This document shows positions 1-5,676 of a stretch of 6,204 nucleotides of DNA, in pieces; within the stretch, counting starts at the first letter, position 1, and every line of letters begins with the position of its first letter. The notes under the pieces are model-generated. The model worked only from the letters and a program-made list of their open reading frames with translations, did not search any database and was not told where the DNA came from. A program made the position numbers and the translations under genes. This DNA comes from Chloroflexota bacterium. GTDB taxonomy: Bacteria > Chloroflexota > Anaerolineae > Anaerolineales > UBA11657. Where the stretch lies: positions 1-6,204 of the forward strand of contig QWRL01000143.1 of NCBI GenBank assembly GCA_003670425.1. The letters run 5' to 3'.

Positions 1-347
1 TCGCCAACCGATTGATGCAATATGTTTTTCCCATTCCGAATGTGCTTGATTACACAATATTTTTTAGGGCGTACCGGATTAGCTCCTTGCGCGCAGCGCT
101 CCCATATTTTGGCGATTCGGGGTTGATCCAAACCCATGGTTTCGTGGCAAATGCGGAGCTCTTGATAAAGCTCTCGCTGCTGTCGCCGCTTGTAGCTGAA
201 ATTCCATTTGTCTATGATTACGGGGTCAAGCGCGGTGCCAGCAAGATCAATGTGCTGCGAACCATCAATGAGTACTTTGTACTTGTCGCGTATCTGCGCC
301 GGCTAACCCGGAAGTTCAAGGATTACCAACACCGCACTCTGACGTAG
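1..347 (+). CDS. GT2 family glycosyltransferase (DPM1-like), C-terminal part only
   Basis: This is the last 114 codons of a gene that starts before the window; the first complete codon is at base 3 and the TAG stop is at 345-347. The fragment begins ANRLMQYVFPIPNVLDYT, followed by FRAYR. This matches the region of polyprenyl/dolichol-phosphate mannosyltransferase-like GT2 enzymes where the chain reads roughly 'N..(R/L)...PV.DYT.GFR.YR'. The later segment FVANAELLIKL, then VAEIPFVYDYGVKRGASKIN, fits the family's 'E.....G..I.EVPI.F..R..G.SK' block near the C-terminus. Such enzymes transfer a sugar from a nucleotide donor to a polyprenyl phosphate or another membrane acceptor. The GT-A nucleotide-binding half (DxD motif) is outside the window, so donor and acceptor cannot be told. 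The ending is short, with no C-terminal GtrA-like membrane domain. G+C is about 49 %, clearly lower than the operon beside it. The gene converges on the sugar-transferase gene, 83 bases away. Confidence 0.85.
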   Translation, partial: ANRLMQYVFPIPNVLDYTIFFRAYRISSLRAALPYFGDSGLIQTHGFVANAELLIKLSLLSPLVAEIPFVYDYGVKRGASKINVLRTINEYFVLVAYLRRLTRKFKDYQHRTLT

Positions 348-430
348 TTGTTTGATAAGGCAATGTGGAACAATGAACCTCAATAGACACAAATTAGTTT
401 CGCCGCAAAGTTCCGCCACAGAGCCACTCC

Positions 431-1867
431 TCAATACGCGCCGCGCCCAAAGAGCGCGCGCGGCACGGTACGCAATAGGATTGTTGTATCCATTGCCAGC
501 GACCAGTTCTGCATGTAGTAAATATCCATCAGGCACATTTCATCGAATGAGACGTCACTGCGGCCGGACACCTGCCACAGGCCTGTGATGCCAGGAAGTG
601 CGCGCAGCCGTTCGCGATGCCACTCTTTATACTGGGCAACTTCCACCGGCAAGCCGGGGCGCGGCCCCACGAGGCTCATATCGCCGCGCAGTACATTTAC
701 CAATTGCGGCAGTTCATCCCAACTCAGGCGCCGCAGCCAACGGCCCACGCGCGTATGCCGCGGGTCATCGCGGATTTTGAACAGCGGGCCACTGGCCTCG
801 TTCAGGGCAGCCAGGCCCGGCAGCTGCTCCTCTGCGCCCAGCTGCATTGAGCGAAATTTGAGCATGCGAAACTGGCGCCCATGCCATCCAACTCTGAGCT
901 GCGAAAACAAAACGGGTCCGCGCGAATCTGCGGCTATTAGCAGGGCTATTAAGGCCAGGATGGGAGCAGTACTCAAAAGGAGCAGCAGCGAAAGGGCAAG
1001 ATCGAGAGTGCGCTTGATCACTCGTTCGCCGGCACCAGTGCCGCTCTCTTTGAGGCCGATCAGGGGTACGCCACCAATCTCGTCAACACTGACCCGGCTC
1101 AGGTTGAGCTGAAACATGTCCGGCACAACCCGCGCAGCCACGCCGCAGCGCGCGCTGCTGGCCATCAGCTGCATAATCACGGGCTGCTGGTGCCACGGCA
1201 GGGTAATGATGGCCTCGCGCACGCGCTCACTGGCAAGTACGCTTTCAAACTGGCTGGTGCCGCCAAGCGCCCGGTAACGCCCAATGTCGGTAGAGCCCAC
1301 TTGCGGGTCGTCGTCTAAAAATCCAATGACTTCGTATCCAAGCTGGGGCTGCGCCATGATTGCACTCATCACCGAGCGGCCCACCTCTCCACCGCCCACA
1401 ATTACAACACGCACAAGGTTATAGCCGCGCGCGCGCAGCTGCTCTTCAAGCACACGCCGGATGGCGCGCGCCGCGCCTAGCATGCCAACAATCAGCACTC
1501 CATCATAAAAAAACAACAATCGCGAAAATGCCAGCGGGCGGGCGAAGAATGTAATTGCAACCAAAAGCACAAGCGCAACGAGTGCACCATTAGCCACGCG
1601 ATACATTTCCTCCACCCATGTAAGGCCGCGGCGCACATTGTAAGTGCCGTTGGCACTCAGTACTACCAGCAGCAAAACCGTAAGTCCGGCAAAGAGCGGT
1701 GCGTAAGCCCGCAGGCTTGTGTAGAAAACCGGATCGACGCTGCGGAACCAGGCCAGCTGGTAGCGGATGTACCATGCCAAGGCCGAGGCCGCGTTGATTA
1801 GCAGGCCATCGAGCAGCAGCCACCACGCGGGCTGCCGCAGATTGATCTCGCGCTGCACCGGCGCCAT
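431..1867 (-). CDS. Polyprenyl-phosphate sugar-1-phosphate transferase (PssY/WbaP-type exopolysaccharide initiating enzyme)
   Basis: The 478-aa protein has the complete architecture of the large monotopic phosphoglycosyl transferases that start exopolysaccharide, capsule or O-antigen synthesis by moving a sugar-1-phosphate from a UDP-sugar to undecaprenyl phosphate. Four predicted N-terminal membrane segments lie near residues 14-34, 56-73, 92-110 and 117-133. A Rossmann-like, CoA-binding-type domain follows, with VVIVGGGEVGRSV at 154-166 (GxGxxG). A hydrophobic, probably re-entrant helix spans about 287-311, followed by the catalytic bacterial sugar-transferase domain. That domain shows LKFRSM (336-341), FKIRDDPR..RVGRWLRR (363-380), the Asp384-Glu385 dyad in SWDELPQL, GDMSLVGPRPG (395-405) and GITGLWQVSGRS (426-437). 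No catalytic residue is missing and the length is normal. The sugar (glucose, galactose or other) cannot be read from sequence. The ATG at 1867-1865 directly follows the TGA of the upstream gene (TGAATG), with no Shine-Dalgarno sequence, which suggests coupled translation. It is the last gene of the operon. Confidence 0.93.
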   Translation of the reverse strand: MAPVQREINLRQPAWWLLLDGLLINAASALAWYIRYQLAWFRSVDPVFYTSLRAYAPLFAGLTVLLLVVLSANGTYNVRRGLTWVEEMYRVANGALVALVLLVAITFFARPLAFSRLLFFYDGVLIVGMLGAARAIRRVLEEQLRARGYNLVRVVIVGGGEVGRSVMSAIMAQPQLGYEVIGFLDDDPQVGSTDIGRYRALGGTSQFESVLASERVREAIITLPWHQQPVIMQLMASSARCGVAARVVPDMFQLNLSRVSVDEIGGVPLIGLKESGTGAGERVIKRTLDLALSLLLLLSTAPILALIALLIAADSRGPVLFSQLRVGWHGRQFRMLKFRSMQLGAEEQLPGLAALNEASGPLFKIRDDPRHTRVGRWLRRLSWDELPQLVNVLRGDMSLVGPRPGLPVEVAQYKEWHRERLRALPGITGLWQVSGRSDVSFDEMCLMDIYYMQNWSLAMDTTILLRTVPRALFGRGAY

Positions 1868-3019
1868 TCAGTGTTGCGGGCTGAGCGCGCGCAAATGCGT
1901 GGCGGCTGTGCGCTTGCCGGCTTCCTGCCAGCAAAAGCGGTCTGCCTGCAGCGGGCCGGATGCGGCTAATTGCCCGCGCAGTAGCGGGTCACCCATCACG
2001 CGCACAATTGCATCCGCAAGTGCCGGTGCGTCATCCGGCGCGCACAATACGGCAGCGTTGCCCGCCACCTCCACCAGCGAGCCGGCCGTTGTGGTGATCA
2101 CCGGCGTGCCACACGCCAGCGCTTCGAGTACTGGCAATCCAAATCCCTCATACGCAGATGGGTACACAAACGCTTCAGCTGCCGAATACCACAACGGCAG
2201 CTCGGCTTCAGGCACATAGCCCGGGAAGAGAACTTCGCGTGACAAGTGCAGTTCCTCAACTGCGCGAAACACATCGGCATACATCCAGCCCTGGCCGCCC
2301 GCGCAAACCAATTTCACATTTTCAAGCTGCGCTTGTTTGTAAGCCGCAACCAGCACAGTTAAATTCTTGCGCGGCTCAATGGTGCCCAAGTAGAGAATAA
2401 AGCGGGCCGGCAGGCCGCGCTGCTCGCGAAATTCCGCCACGGCGCGCGGCGCTGCCCGCCGCATGCCCACGCGCAAGCCGGGGTAAATTACGTCAATGTG
2501 ATTGCCTTCAATGCCGTACGCTTGCATCACATCGCGCTTGGTGCTATGCGAGATTGCGATCACACGCGCCGCGCGCCGGCAGGAAAGGCGCGCAAACAAG
2601 CTGAGGTAAGCCCGGTTTGCGGCGCGGAAGCGCTGCGGTAGTTTTCGAAAAGTCAGATCGTAGATGGTGGCAACTGTGGGCAGTGTGGCCAGCAGCGGCA
2701 CTACAAAAGCCATGGCATGCAGCAGGTCAAAGCGCTCGTGTTTGCAAACCAGTGGCTGCACAAACTGTTCCCACAAGATGCGCACCAATGGCTGGCGGGC
2801 AGCCGGAGACACATTCCGCCACCGCAGCGCCGTGCCAAAATCAGCTGCACCAGCAGTGACCAGCGCCGTATAGGTAAGGGCCGGATGCTCCGCCGGCAGG
2901 TTGGCAAGTATTCCGTGAATATAGCTGTGAATTCCCGCCTGCCGGTAGGAACCGGGTTGTGGGCTGAGTAGCAGCGCAGACAAACCGACTCGCTTGCGAT
3001 TTGAGTTAATCGCACTCAT
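1868..3019 (-). CDS. GT4-family glycosyltransferase (mannosyltransferase-like), second of the operon pair
   Basis: A 383-aa GT-B fold glycosyltransferase of family GT4. The N-terminal domain carries the acceptor-side pattern GSYRQAGIHSYIHGILANL (23-41), and YDLTFRKLPQRF (120-131) recalls the 'HDL.F...P..F' block of mannosyl/rhamnosyl GT4 enzymes. The C-terminal nucleotide-sugar domain starts at FILYLGTIEPRKNL (207-220) and contains PGYVPEAELPLWYSAAEAF (266-284). It also has the E-x7-E signature in EGFGLPVLE (Glu291 and Glu299), then ALACGTPVI. Length is typical. I chose the ATG at 3019-3017, although the frame stays open to 3154. That extension would lie entirely inside the upstream gene and is Arg/Cys-rich with no family similarity. 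The chosen ATG also forms a 4-base ATGA overlap with the stop of the preceding gene. The substrate is unknown; the motif resemblance to mannosyltransferases is suggestive only. It acts on the cytoplasmic face on a lipid-linked glycan, inferred from the adjacent sugar-phosphate transferase. Confidence 0.92.
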   Translation of the reverse strand: MSAINSNRKRVGLSALLLSPQPGSYRQAGIHSYIHGILANLPAEHPALTYTALVTAGAADFGTALRWRNVSPAARQPLVRILWEQFVQPLVCKHERFDLLHAMAFVVPLLATLPTVATIYDLTFRKLPQRFRAANRAYLSLFARLSCRRAARVIAISHSTKRDVMQAYGIEGNHIDVIYPGLRVGMRRAAPRAVAEFREQRGLPARFILYLGTIEPRKNLTVLVAAYKQAQLENVKLVCAGGQGWMYADVFRAVEELHLSREVLFPGYVPEAELPLWYSAAEAFVYPSAYEGFGLPVLEALACGTPVITTTAGSLVEVAGNAAVLCAPDDAPALADAIVRVMGDPLLRGQLAASGPLQADRFCWQEAGKRTAATHLRALSPQH

Positions 3020-4179
3020 CGTGTTGGCGAGTGTAGCATGCGGGCTGTGCCGGCCTGCATGGCACGGTAAACCTGCACCGTTGCAGCGGCAACATGTGCA
3101 TGCGTAAAGTGTTGCAGCACGCGTGCGCGCCCGCTCTCTCCCAGCCGGGCGCACAGCTGGCGGTCATCGCGCAGGCGCCGCAATGCCTCCGCCAGCGCCG
3201 CAACATCGCCCTCCGGCACCACGATCCCGGCATCACCAATTACACCGGGGATCTCGCCACAAGTCGAGCCGATCACGGGCACGCCGCAAGCCATCGCTTC
3301 CACCAATACGCGCCCAAATTGCTCACGCCAGTTTGGTTGAGTGCGCGCCGGCAGTACCAACACATCCAGCTCACGCAAGCGCTGCGGCATCTGCGCGGAC
3401 GGCAGCCACGCGGTGAACCGCACCGCATCTCCAATTCCTGCGCGCACCGCTTGTGCACGCAGGGCTGCCAGCTGCGGACCAGCGCCAATTATGTCCACAG
3501 TACTGTCCGGCCCCAACACCGTCGCGGCTCGCAGCAATACGTCAACGCCTTTTTCTGGCACCAGCCGGCCCACATAGCCAATGCGGAAAGGCACAGCAGC
3601 CGTGCGCGGCTCAAGCGGCGGTGTAAATATTTGCGGGTCCACCCCGAATTGCGGAATGACTGCGAGCTCGCCGCGAAAACCCTTTGCCCGTCCCACCGCC
3701 GCCGCACTTGCGCTGCCATAGATGGCGCGGTCTGCATTGTGCAGCACGTGCGCCTCCATTGCGCGAAACGGCCACGGGTAGCGGCGCGCAATGTTTTGCC
3801 ACGAGAAGAACAGGGCCTTTACGCTGGCGCGCTGTGCAAGCCGCAGCGCATGCCAAGTTGCGAAGTTGTACGGCTCCTCATCAATGTGCAGAATGTGAGG
3901 GCCTGCTGCCATGTGCTTGCGCAACTGCGGATAGTAGTGCAGGTGATAGCTGCCGTTGAAGACGATTGGCGTTACCAGCAGGCGGTAGCCAACAGTGTGC
4001 GCGCGTTCCAGCTGCATTGTGCCGCGCTCGTCACGCCACGCACGCGGTACCAGCACCGTCAAGTCGATGCCGGGATGGCACGCGATGGCTTCCAGCTTGC
4101 GCTGGTACTCGCCGACAACACACGCTTTCGAGATCATCAGCACGCGGATTTTGCCGGGCGCCTCCGCTGCGTTAGTCAC
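3016..4179 (-). CDS. GT4-family glycosyltransferase, first of the operon pair (GTG start)
   Basis: A 387-aa GT-B glycosyltransferase of family GT4. The N-terminal Rossmann domain opens with KIRVLMISKACVVGEYQRKL (10-29) and carries ILHIDEEPYNFATW (96-109), a motif I recall from surface-polysaccharide GT4 enzymes. The C-terminal domain begins at FRIGYVGRLVPEKGVDVLL (198-216) and includes the DIIGAGP nucleotide-binding strand (229-235). The E-x7-E signature is EQFGRVLVE (Glu286 and Glu294), followed by AMACGVPVIGS. I chose the GTG at 4179-4177 because it makes a GTGA 4-base overlap with the upstream stop and leaves 9 residues before the first beta strand. The open frame continues to an ATG at 4242, but the 21 extra residues are unlike the family and would overlap the upstream gene by 67 bases. 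No Shine-Dalgarno sequence precedes the start. The two GT4 proteins of the operon are only family-level relatives with different N-terminal halves, so they probably add different linkages. Donor and acceptor are unknown. Confidence 0.9.
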   Translation of the reverse strand: MTNAAEAPGKIRVLMISKACVVGEYQRKLEAIACHPGIDLTVLVPRAWRDERGTMQLERAHTVGYRLLVTPIVFNGSYHLHYYPQLRKHMAAGPHILHIDEEPYNFATWHALRLAQRASVKALFFSWQNIARRYPWPFRAMEAHVLHNADRAIYGSASAAAVGRAKGFRGELAVIPQFGVDPQIFTPPLEPRTAAVPFRIGYVGRLVPEKGVDVLLRAATVLGPDSTVDIIGAGPQLAALRAQAVRAGIGDAVRFTAWLPSAQMPQRLRELDVLVLPARTQPNWREQFGRVLVEAMACGVPVIGSTCGEIPGVIGDAGIVVPEGDVAALAEALRRLRDDRQLCARLGESGRARVLQHFTHAHVAAATVQVYRAMQAGTARMLHSPTR

Positions 4180-4973
4180 GGGCGGCGCTGCCAGCGCAGC
4201 ATCAAGTAGCCGGCGAATGCATTGGCGGTCCCCGCATTGCATTGCGGCGCACTCACCCCCTCAAACAGCGGCAGTTGCCCGCCAATTTGCAATGCGTACT
4301 CCACATTCGGCAGCATTTGAAAATCTGCGTAGCCACCGCCACGCTCCGGCTTGAGCCCGGTAAAAAATCTTTCCACAACGCCGTCGTTTGAAAGTTCAAT
4401 TGGCACGCCGGCCAGCTCCTTTTCATTCGCATCAACCACATAAATTTCCAAACCCAAGCCCGGCTGGTTGGGATCGCACATCGGCGTGCTGCTCAGCATT
4501 TCATAAGTAAAGTTTGCGGAGGCTGGCGCTGTTGCCGATGGCAGCGCCGCAGCCTTTGTAGCTTGTGGCGGAGCTGTCGGCTGCGCTGCCAATGTGCCGG
4601 CTGGCAGTGCGGGCTCAGCCTCAACCCCCGCAGCTTGTGGCTGCGAGCTCAACGCCAGCGTCAGGTCGCGCAGTACGCTGTTTGTGAGCGCAGCGCGGCC
4701 TTCTTTTTCTGCGCGCACTGCAAGCGCTCCCACTGCGCCGGCTGCATCATCCACACCAAGCGCTTGCAGGCGCTGGCGTGCCCGCTCCACATTGTTGTCA
4801 GCGCGCAATGCCATTGCGATCATAATCATTTGCGCCTCGCGGTGATCCGCGCTCAGCTGCGCCGGCAGCGTGCCAGCAGCCAGCGCCGGGAAAACCACCC
4901 ACCCGGCAAGCAGCCCGGCGGCCACGCCCAGCATCACCCCTAATAGCAGCAAATTGGGGCGCAGTGTACTCAT
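4176..4973 (-). CDS. Single-pass membrane protein with N-terminal TM/helical module and C-terminal beta-rich domain, unknown function
   Basis: No named gene is recognised. The 265-aa protein has one membrane helix at about 8-31 and then a helical stretch, LSADHREAQMIMIAMAL at 40-56 and VERARQRLQALG at 62-73. An Ala/Pro/Thr/Gln-rich linker (about 111-152) leads to a compact C-terminal domain (about 154-262). The C-terminal part contains LEIYVVDANEKELAGVPIEL (175-194), which looks like a beta-sandwich 'D.N...L.GV.I.L' strand pair. It then has ERFFTGLKPERGGGYADFQM (201-220) and two cysteines, Cys166 and Cys245, that could form a disulfide if the domain is outside the cell. From memory, very similar TM-helical and 'FFTGLKPE.G.GYADF' segments occur in uncharacterised Chloroflexota proteins; this was not checked. 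The TM/helical module is related to that of the preceding gene product. The ATG at 4973-4971 overlaps that gene's stop (ATGA), and the stop overlaps the next start (GTGA). A role beside the glycosyltransferases is inferred from context only. Confidence 0.82.
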   Translation of the reverse strand: MSTLRPNLLLLGVMLGVAAGLLAGWVVFPALAAGTLPAQLSADHREAQMIMIAMALRADNNVERARQRLQALGVDDAAGAVGALAVRAEKEGRAALTNSVLRDLTLALSSQPQAAGVEAEPALPAGTLAAQPTAPPQATKAAALPSATAPASANFTYEMLSSTPMCDPNQPGLGLEIYVVDANEKELAGVPIELSNDGVVERFFTGLKPERGGGYADFQMLPNVEYALQIGGQLPLFEGVSAPQCNAGTANAFAGYLMLRWQRRP

Positions 4974-5410
4974 GGCAGGTACTTCTGCATGGCGGGCGTG
5001 GCCACACCCAGGGCAGCTGCCAGCTGCACCATAAAATTCACGTCATTGCTGCCGGCGCCGGTGACAATCATTTTCTCTGTTTGCTGTGCCACGATGGCCG
5101 GCCCGGTGGTCTTGCCGAGGCTGGCGAGGCGCGCGCGTGCGCGGTCCACATCCTGCTCGATTGCAAAGGTCTCTGCAACCAGCAGCACAAAATCTTCGCG
5201 AAATGCTGGCGCCAGGCTGCGCGGTTGGTTGTCCACAACTTGCAGTGGCATCACGCGCCAAGCAAAATAAAGTGCCGCAATCACACCCACCAGCAGTCCC
5301 GCCAGCAGGTTCATAATCCCGGTCACGCTGATTCCGCCAAACATGCCGCCTTGCCCGGGCGGCACGGCTGTGTTCGAAGGGCGGTTGTGTTTATAGTCGT
5401 AACGCGTCAT
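4970..5410 (-). CDS. Small single-pass membrane protein, first gene of the glycosyltransferase operon, unknown function
   Basis: No named gene is recognised. The 146-aa protein has a polar, basic N-terminal tail with a Gly-rich stretch (1-30) and one membrane helix at about 31-53. A helical segment follows with LAPAFREDFVLLVAETFAIE (66-85) and DVDRARARLASLG (87-99), then a tail of about 45 residues rich in Ala, Val and Gln. The basic tail before the helix suggests N-terminus in, C-terminus out. The arrangement TM, then Pro/Leu, then 'R.D...LVA', then 'D..RAR.RL..LG' is repeated in the next gene product and recalls an uncharacterised Chloroflexota family; this is from memory. I chose the ATG at 5410-5408. 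A TTG two codons upstream (5416) is possible but less likely. Neither has a Shine-Dalgarno sequence. The stop overlaps the next ATG (ATGA). No promoter could be assigned with confidence in the 135 bases between this start and the tRNA gene. Confidence 0.8.
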   Translation of the reverse strand: MTRYDYKHNRPSNTAVPPGQGGMFGGISVTGIMNLLAGLLVGVIAALYFAWRVMPLQVVDNQPRSLAPAFREDFVLLVAETFAIEQDVDRARARLASLGKTTGPAIVAQQTEKMIVTGAGSNDVNFMVQLAAALGVATPAMQKYLP

Positions 5411-5505
5411 TTGCAAGTTGAAGGTTGTCTAAACATCAAGCGGGTTGCCAGCACACCGGCACCGGTTAGGCTGAACCAGATCCGGGCCGCACAGCTGCAT
5501 ACAGA

Positions 5506-5514
5506 TGTTATAAT
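5506..5514 (+). promoter_or_regulatory. Perfect extended -10 element on the plus strand, possible promoter
   Basis: The bases TGTTATAAT give an exact TGn extension plus an exact TATAAT hexamer. No recognisable -35 hexamer sits 16-18 bases upstream (the region is GC-rich), which is tolerated for extended -10 promoters. Transcription would start near 5521 and run antisense through tRNA-Leu towards the YchF-like gene at 5677, giving a leader of about 155 bases. On the other strand the same A+T-rich island offers TATAAC (5507-5512) with only a poor -35, so it could instead serve the minus-strand operon. Function is not shown. Confidence 0.35.
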
Positions 5515-5545
5515 CCGGCGCGAAGCAAAGAATTTAGCGCTTGAA

Positions 5546-5627
5546 TGCCGAAGGAGGGAATCGAACCCTCACTCCCGAAGGAACGCGATTTTGAGTCGCG
5601 CGCGTCTGCCAATTCCGCCACTTCGGC
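5546..5627 (-). tRNA. tRNA-Leu, anticodon CAA
   Basis: On the minus strand this folds as a class II (long variable arm) tRNA. The 7-bp acceptor stem is GCCGAAG/CTTCGGC, perfectly paired, with discriminator base A at 5546. The D-arm region TGGCGGAATTGGCAGACGC is typical of bacterial tRNA-Leu. The anticodon stem CGCGA/TCGCG encloses the loop CTCAAAA, so the anticodon is CAA (plus-strand bases 5591-5593) and reads UUG. The variable arm has a TCC/GGA stem, and the T arm is GAGGG-TTCGATT-CCCTC. CCA is not encoded, so it must be added after transcription. There is no intron or mismatch. The gene points in the same direction as the operon that starts 135 bases downstream, and no hairpin-plus-T terminator is visible between them. 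Confidence 0.97.
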
Positions 5628-5640
5628 CAATGCGCTCACC

Positions 5641-5669
5641 AGTTTAAGCCACCCGCCCACCTAGGTCAA
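5641..5669 (-). promoter_or_regulatory. Sigma70-type promoter of tRNA-Leu
   Basis: On the minus strand the -35 box TTGACC (5669-5664, 5 of 6 matches to TTGACA) is separated by exactly 17 bases from the -10 box TAAACT (5646-5641, 4 of 6 matches, with the important A2 and T6 present). The -10 box ends 13 bases before the mature 5' end of the tRNA, so transcription would start about 6 bases upstream of it, a short leader for RNase P to remove. The promoter lies wholly within the 49-base gap to the divergent YchF-like gene, and its -35 box is only 7 bases from that gene's start codon. Confidence 0.65.
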
Positions 5670-5676
5670 GTTCGCC

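Noticed and set aside
364..420. Inverted match TGTGGAAC / GTTCCgcCACA as a possible terminator for the convergent genes
   Set aside because: The pairing is interrupted, the loop would be about 38 bases and no T-run follows on either strand.
1420..1440. GCGCGCGC alternating tract as a possible Z-DNA or repeat element
   Set aside because: It is inside the sugar-transferase coding region and is explained by Arg/Ala codons in a high-G+C gene; similar short runs occur throughout the window.
1507..1513. Run of seven T on the coding strand inside the sugar-transferase gene, as a possible phase-variation tract
   Set aside because: Seven bases is short for a contingency locus, the frame is intact, and it encodes a plausible LLFFYDG membrane segment, so it is explained by Phe codons.
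3020..3154. N-terminal extension of the second GT4 gene to an upstream ATG at 3154
   Set aside because: The extra 45 residues are Arg/Cys-rich, overlap the upstream gene in another frame and precede a perfect ATGA junction start, so the ATG at 3019 is preferred.
3094..4209. Long plus-strand open frame of 371 codons opposite the first GT4 gene
   Set aside because: It lies entirely antisense to a gene with clear GT4 motifs. Its product is rich in Arg, His, Cys and Ala with no domain pattern, as expected for a mirror frame in GC-rich coding DNA.
4180..4242. N-terminal extension of the first GT4 gene to an upstream ATG at 4242
   Set aside because: The extra 21 residues overlap the preceding gene and add nothing recognisable; the GTG at 4179 gives the usual 4-base overlap and a normal GT4 N-terminus.
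5455..5466. CACCGGCACCGGT direct/palindromic motif in the leader ahead of the operon, as a possible operator
   Set aside because: It is very short, GC-rich and common by chance in such DNA; no second copy or promoter with suitable spacing was found.
4964..5647. Plus-strand open frame of 227 codons over the 146-aa membrane protein and the tRNA gene
   Set aside because: It runs antisense through a coding gene and straight through tRNA-Leu, with no recognisable protein features.
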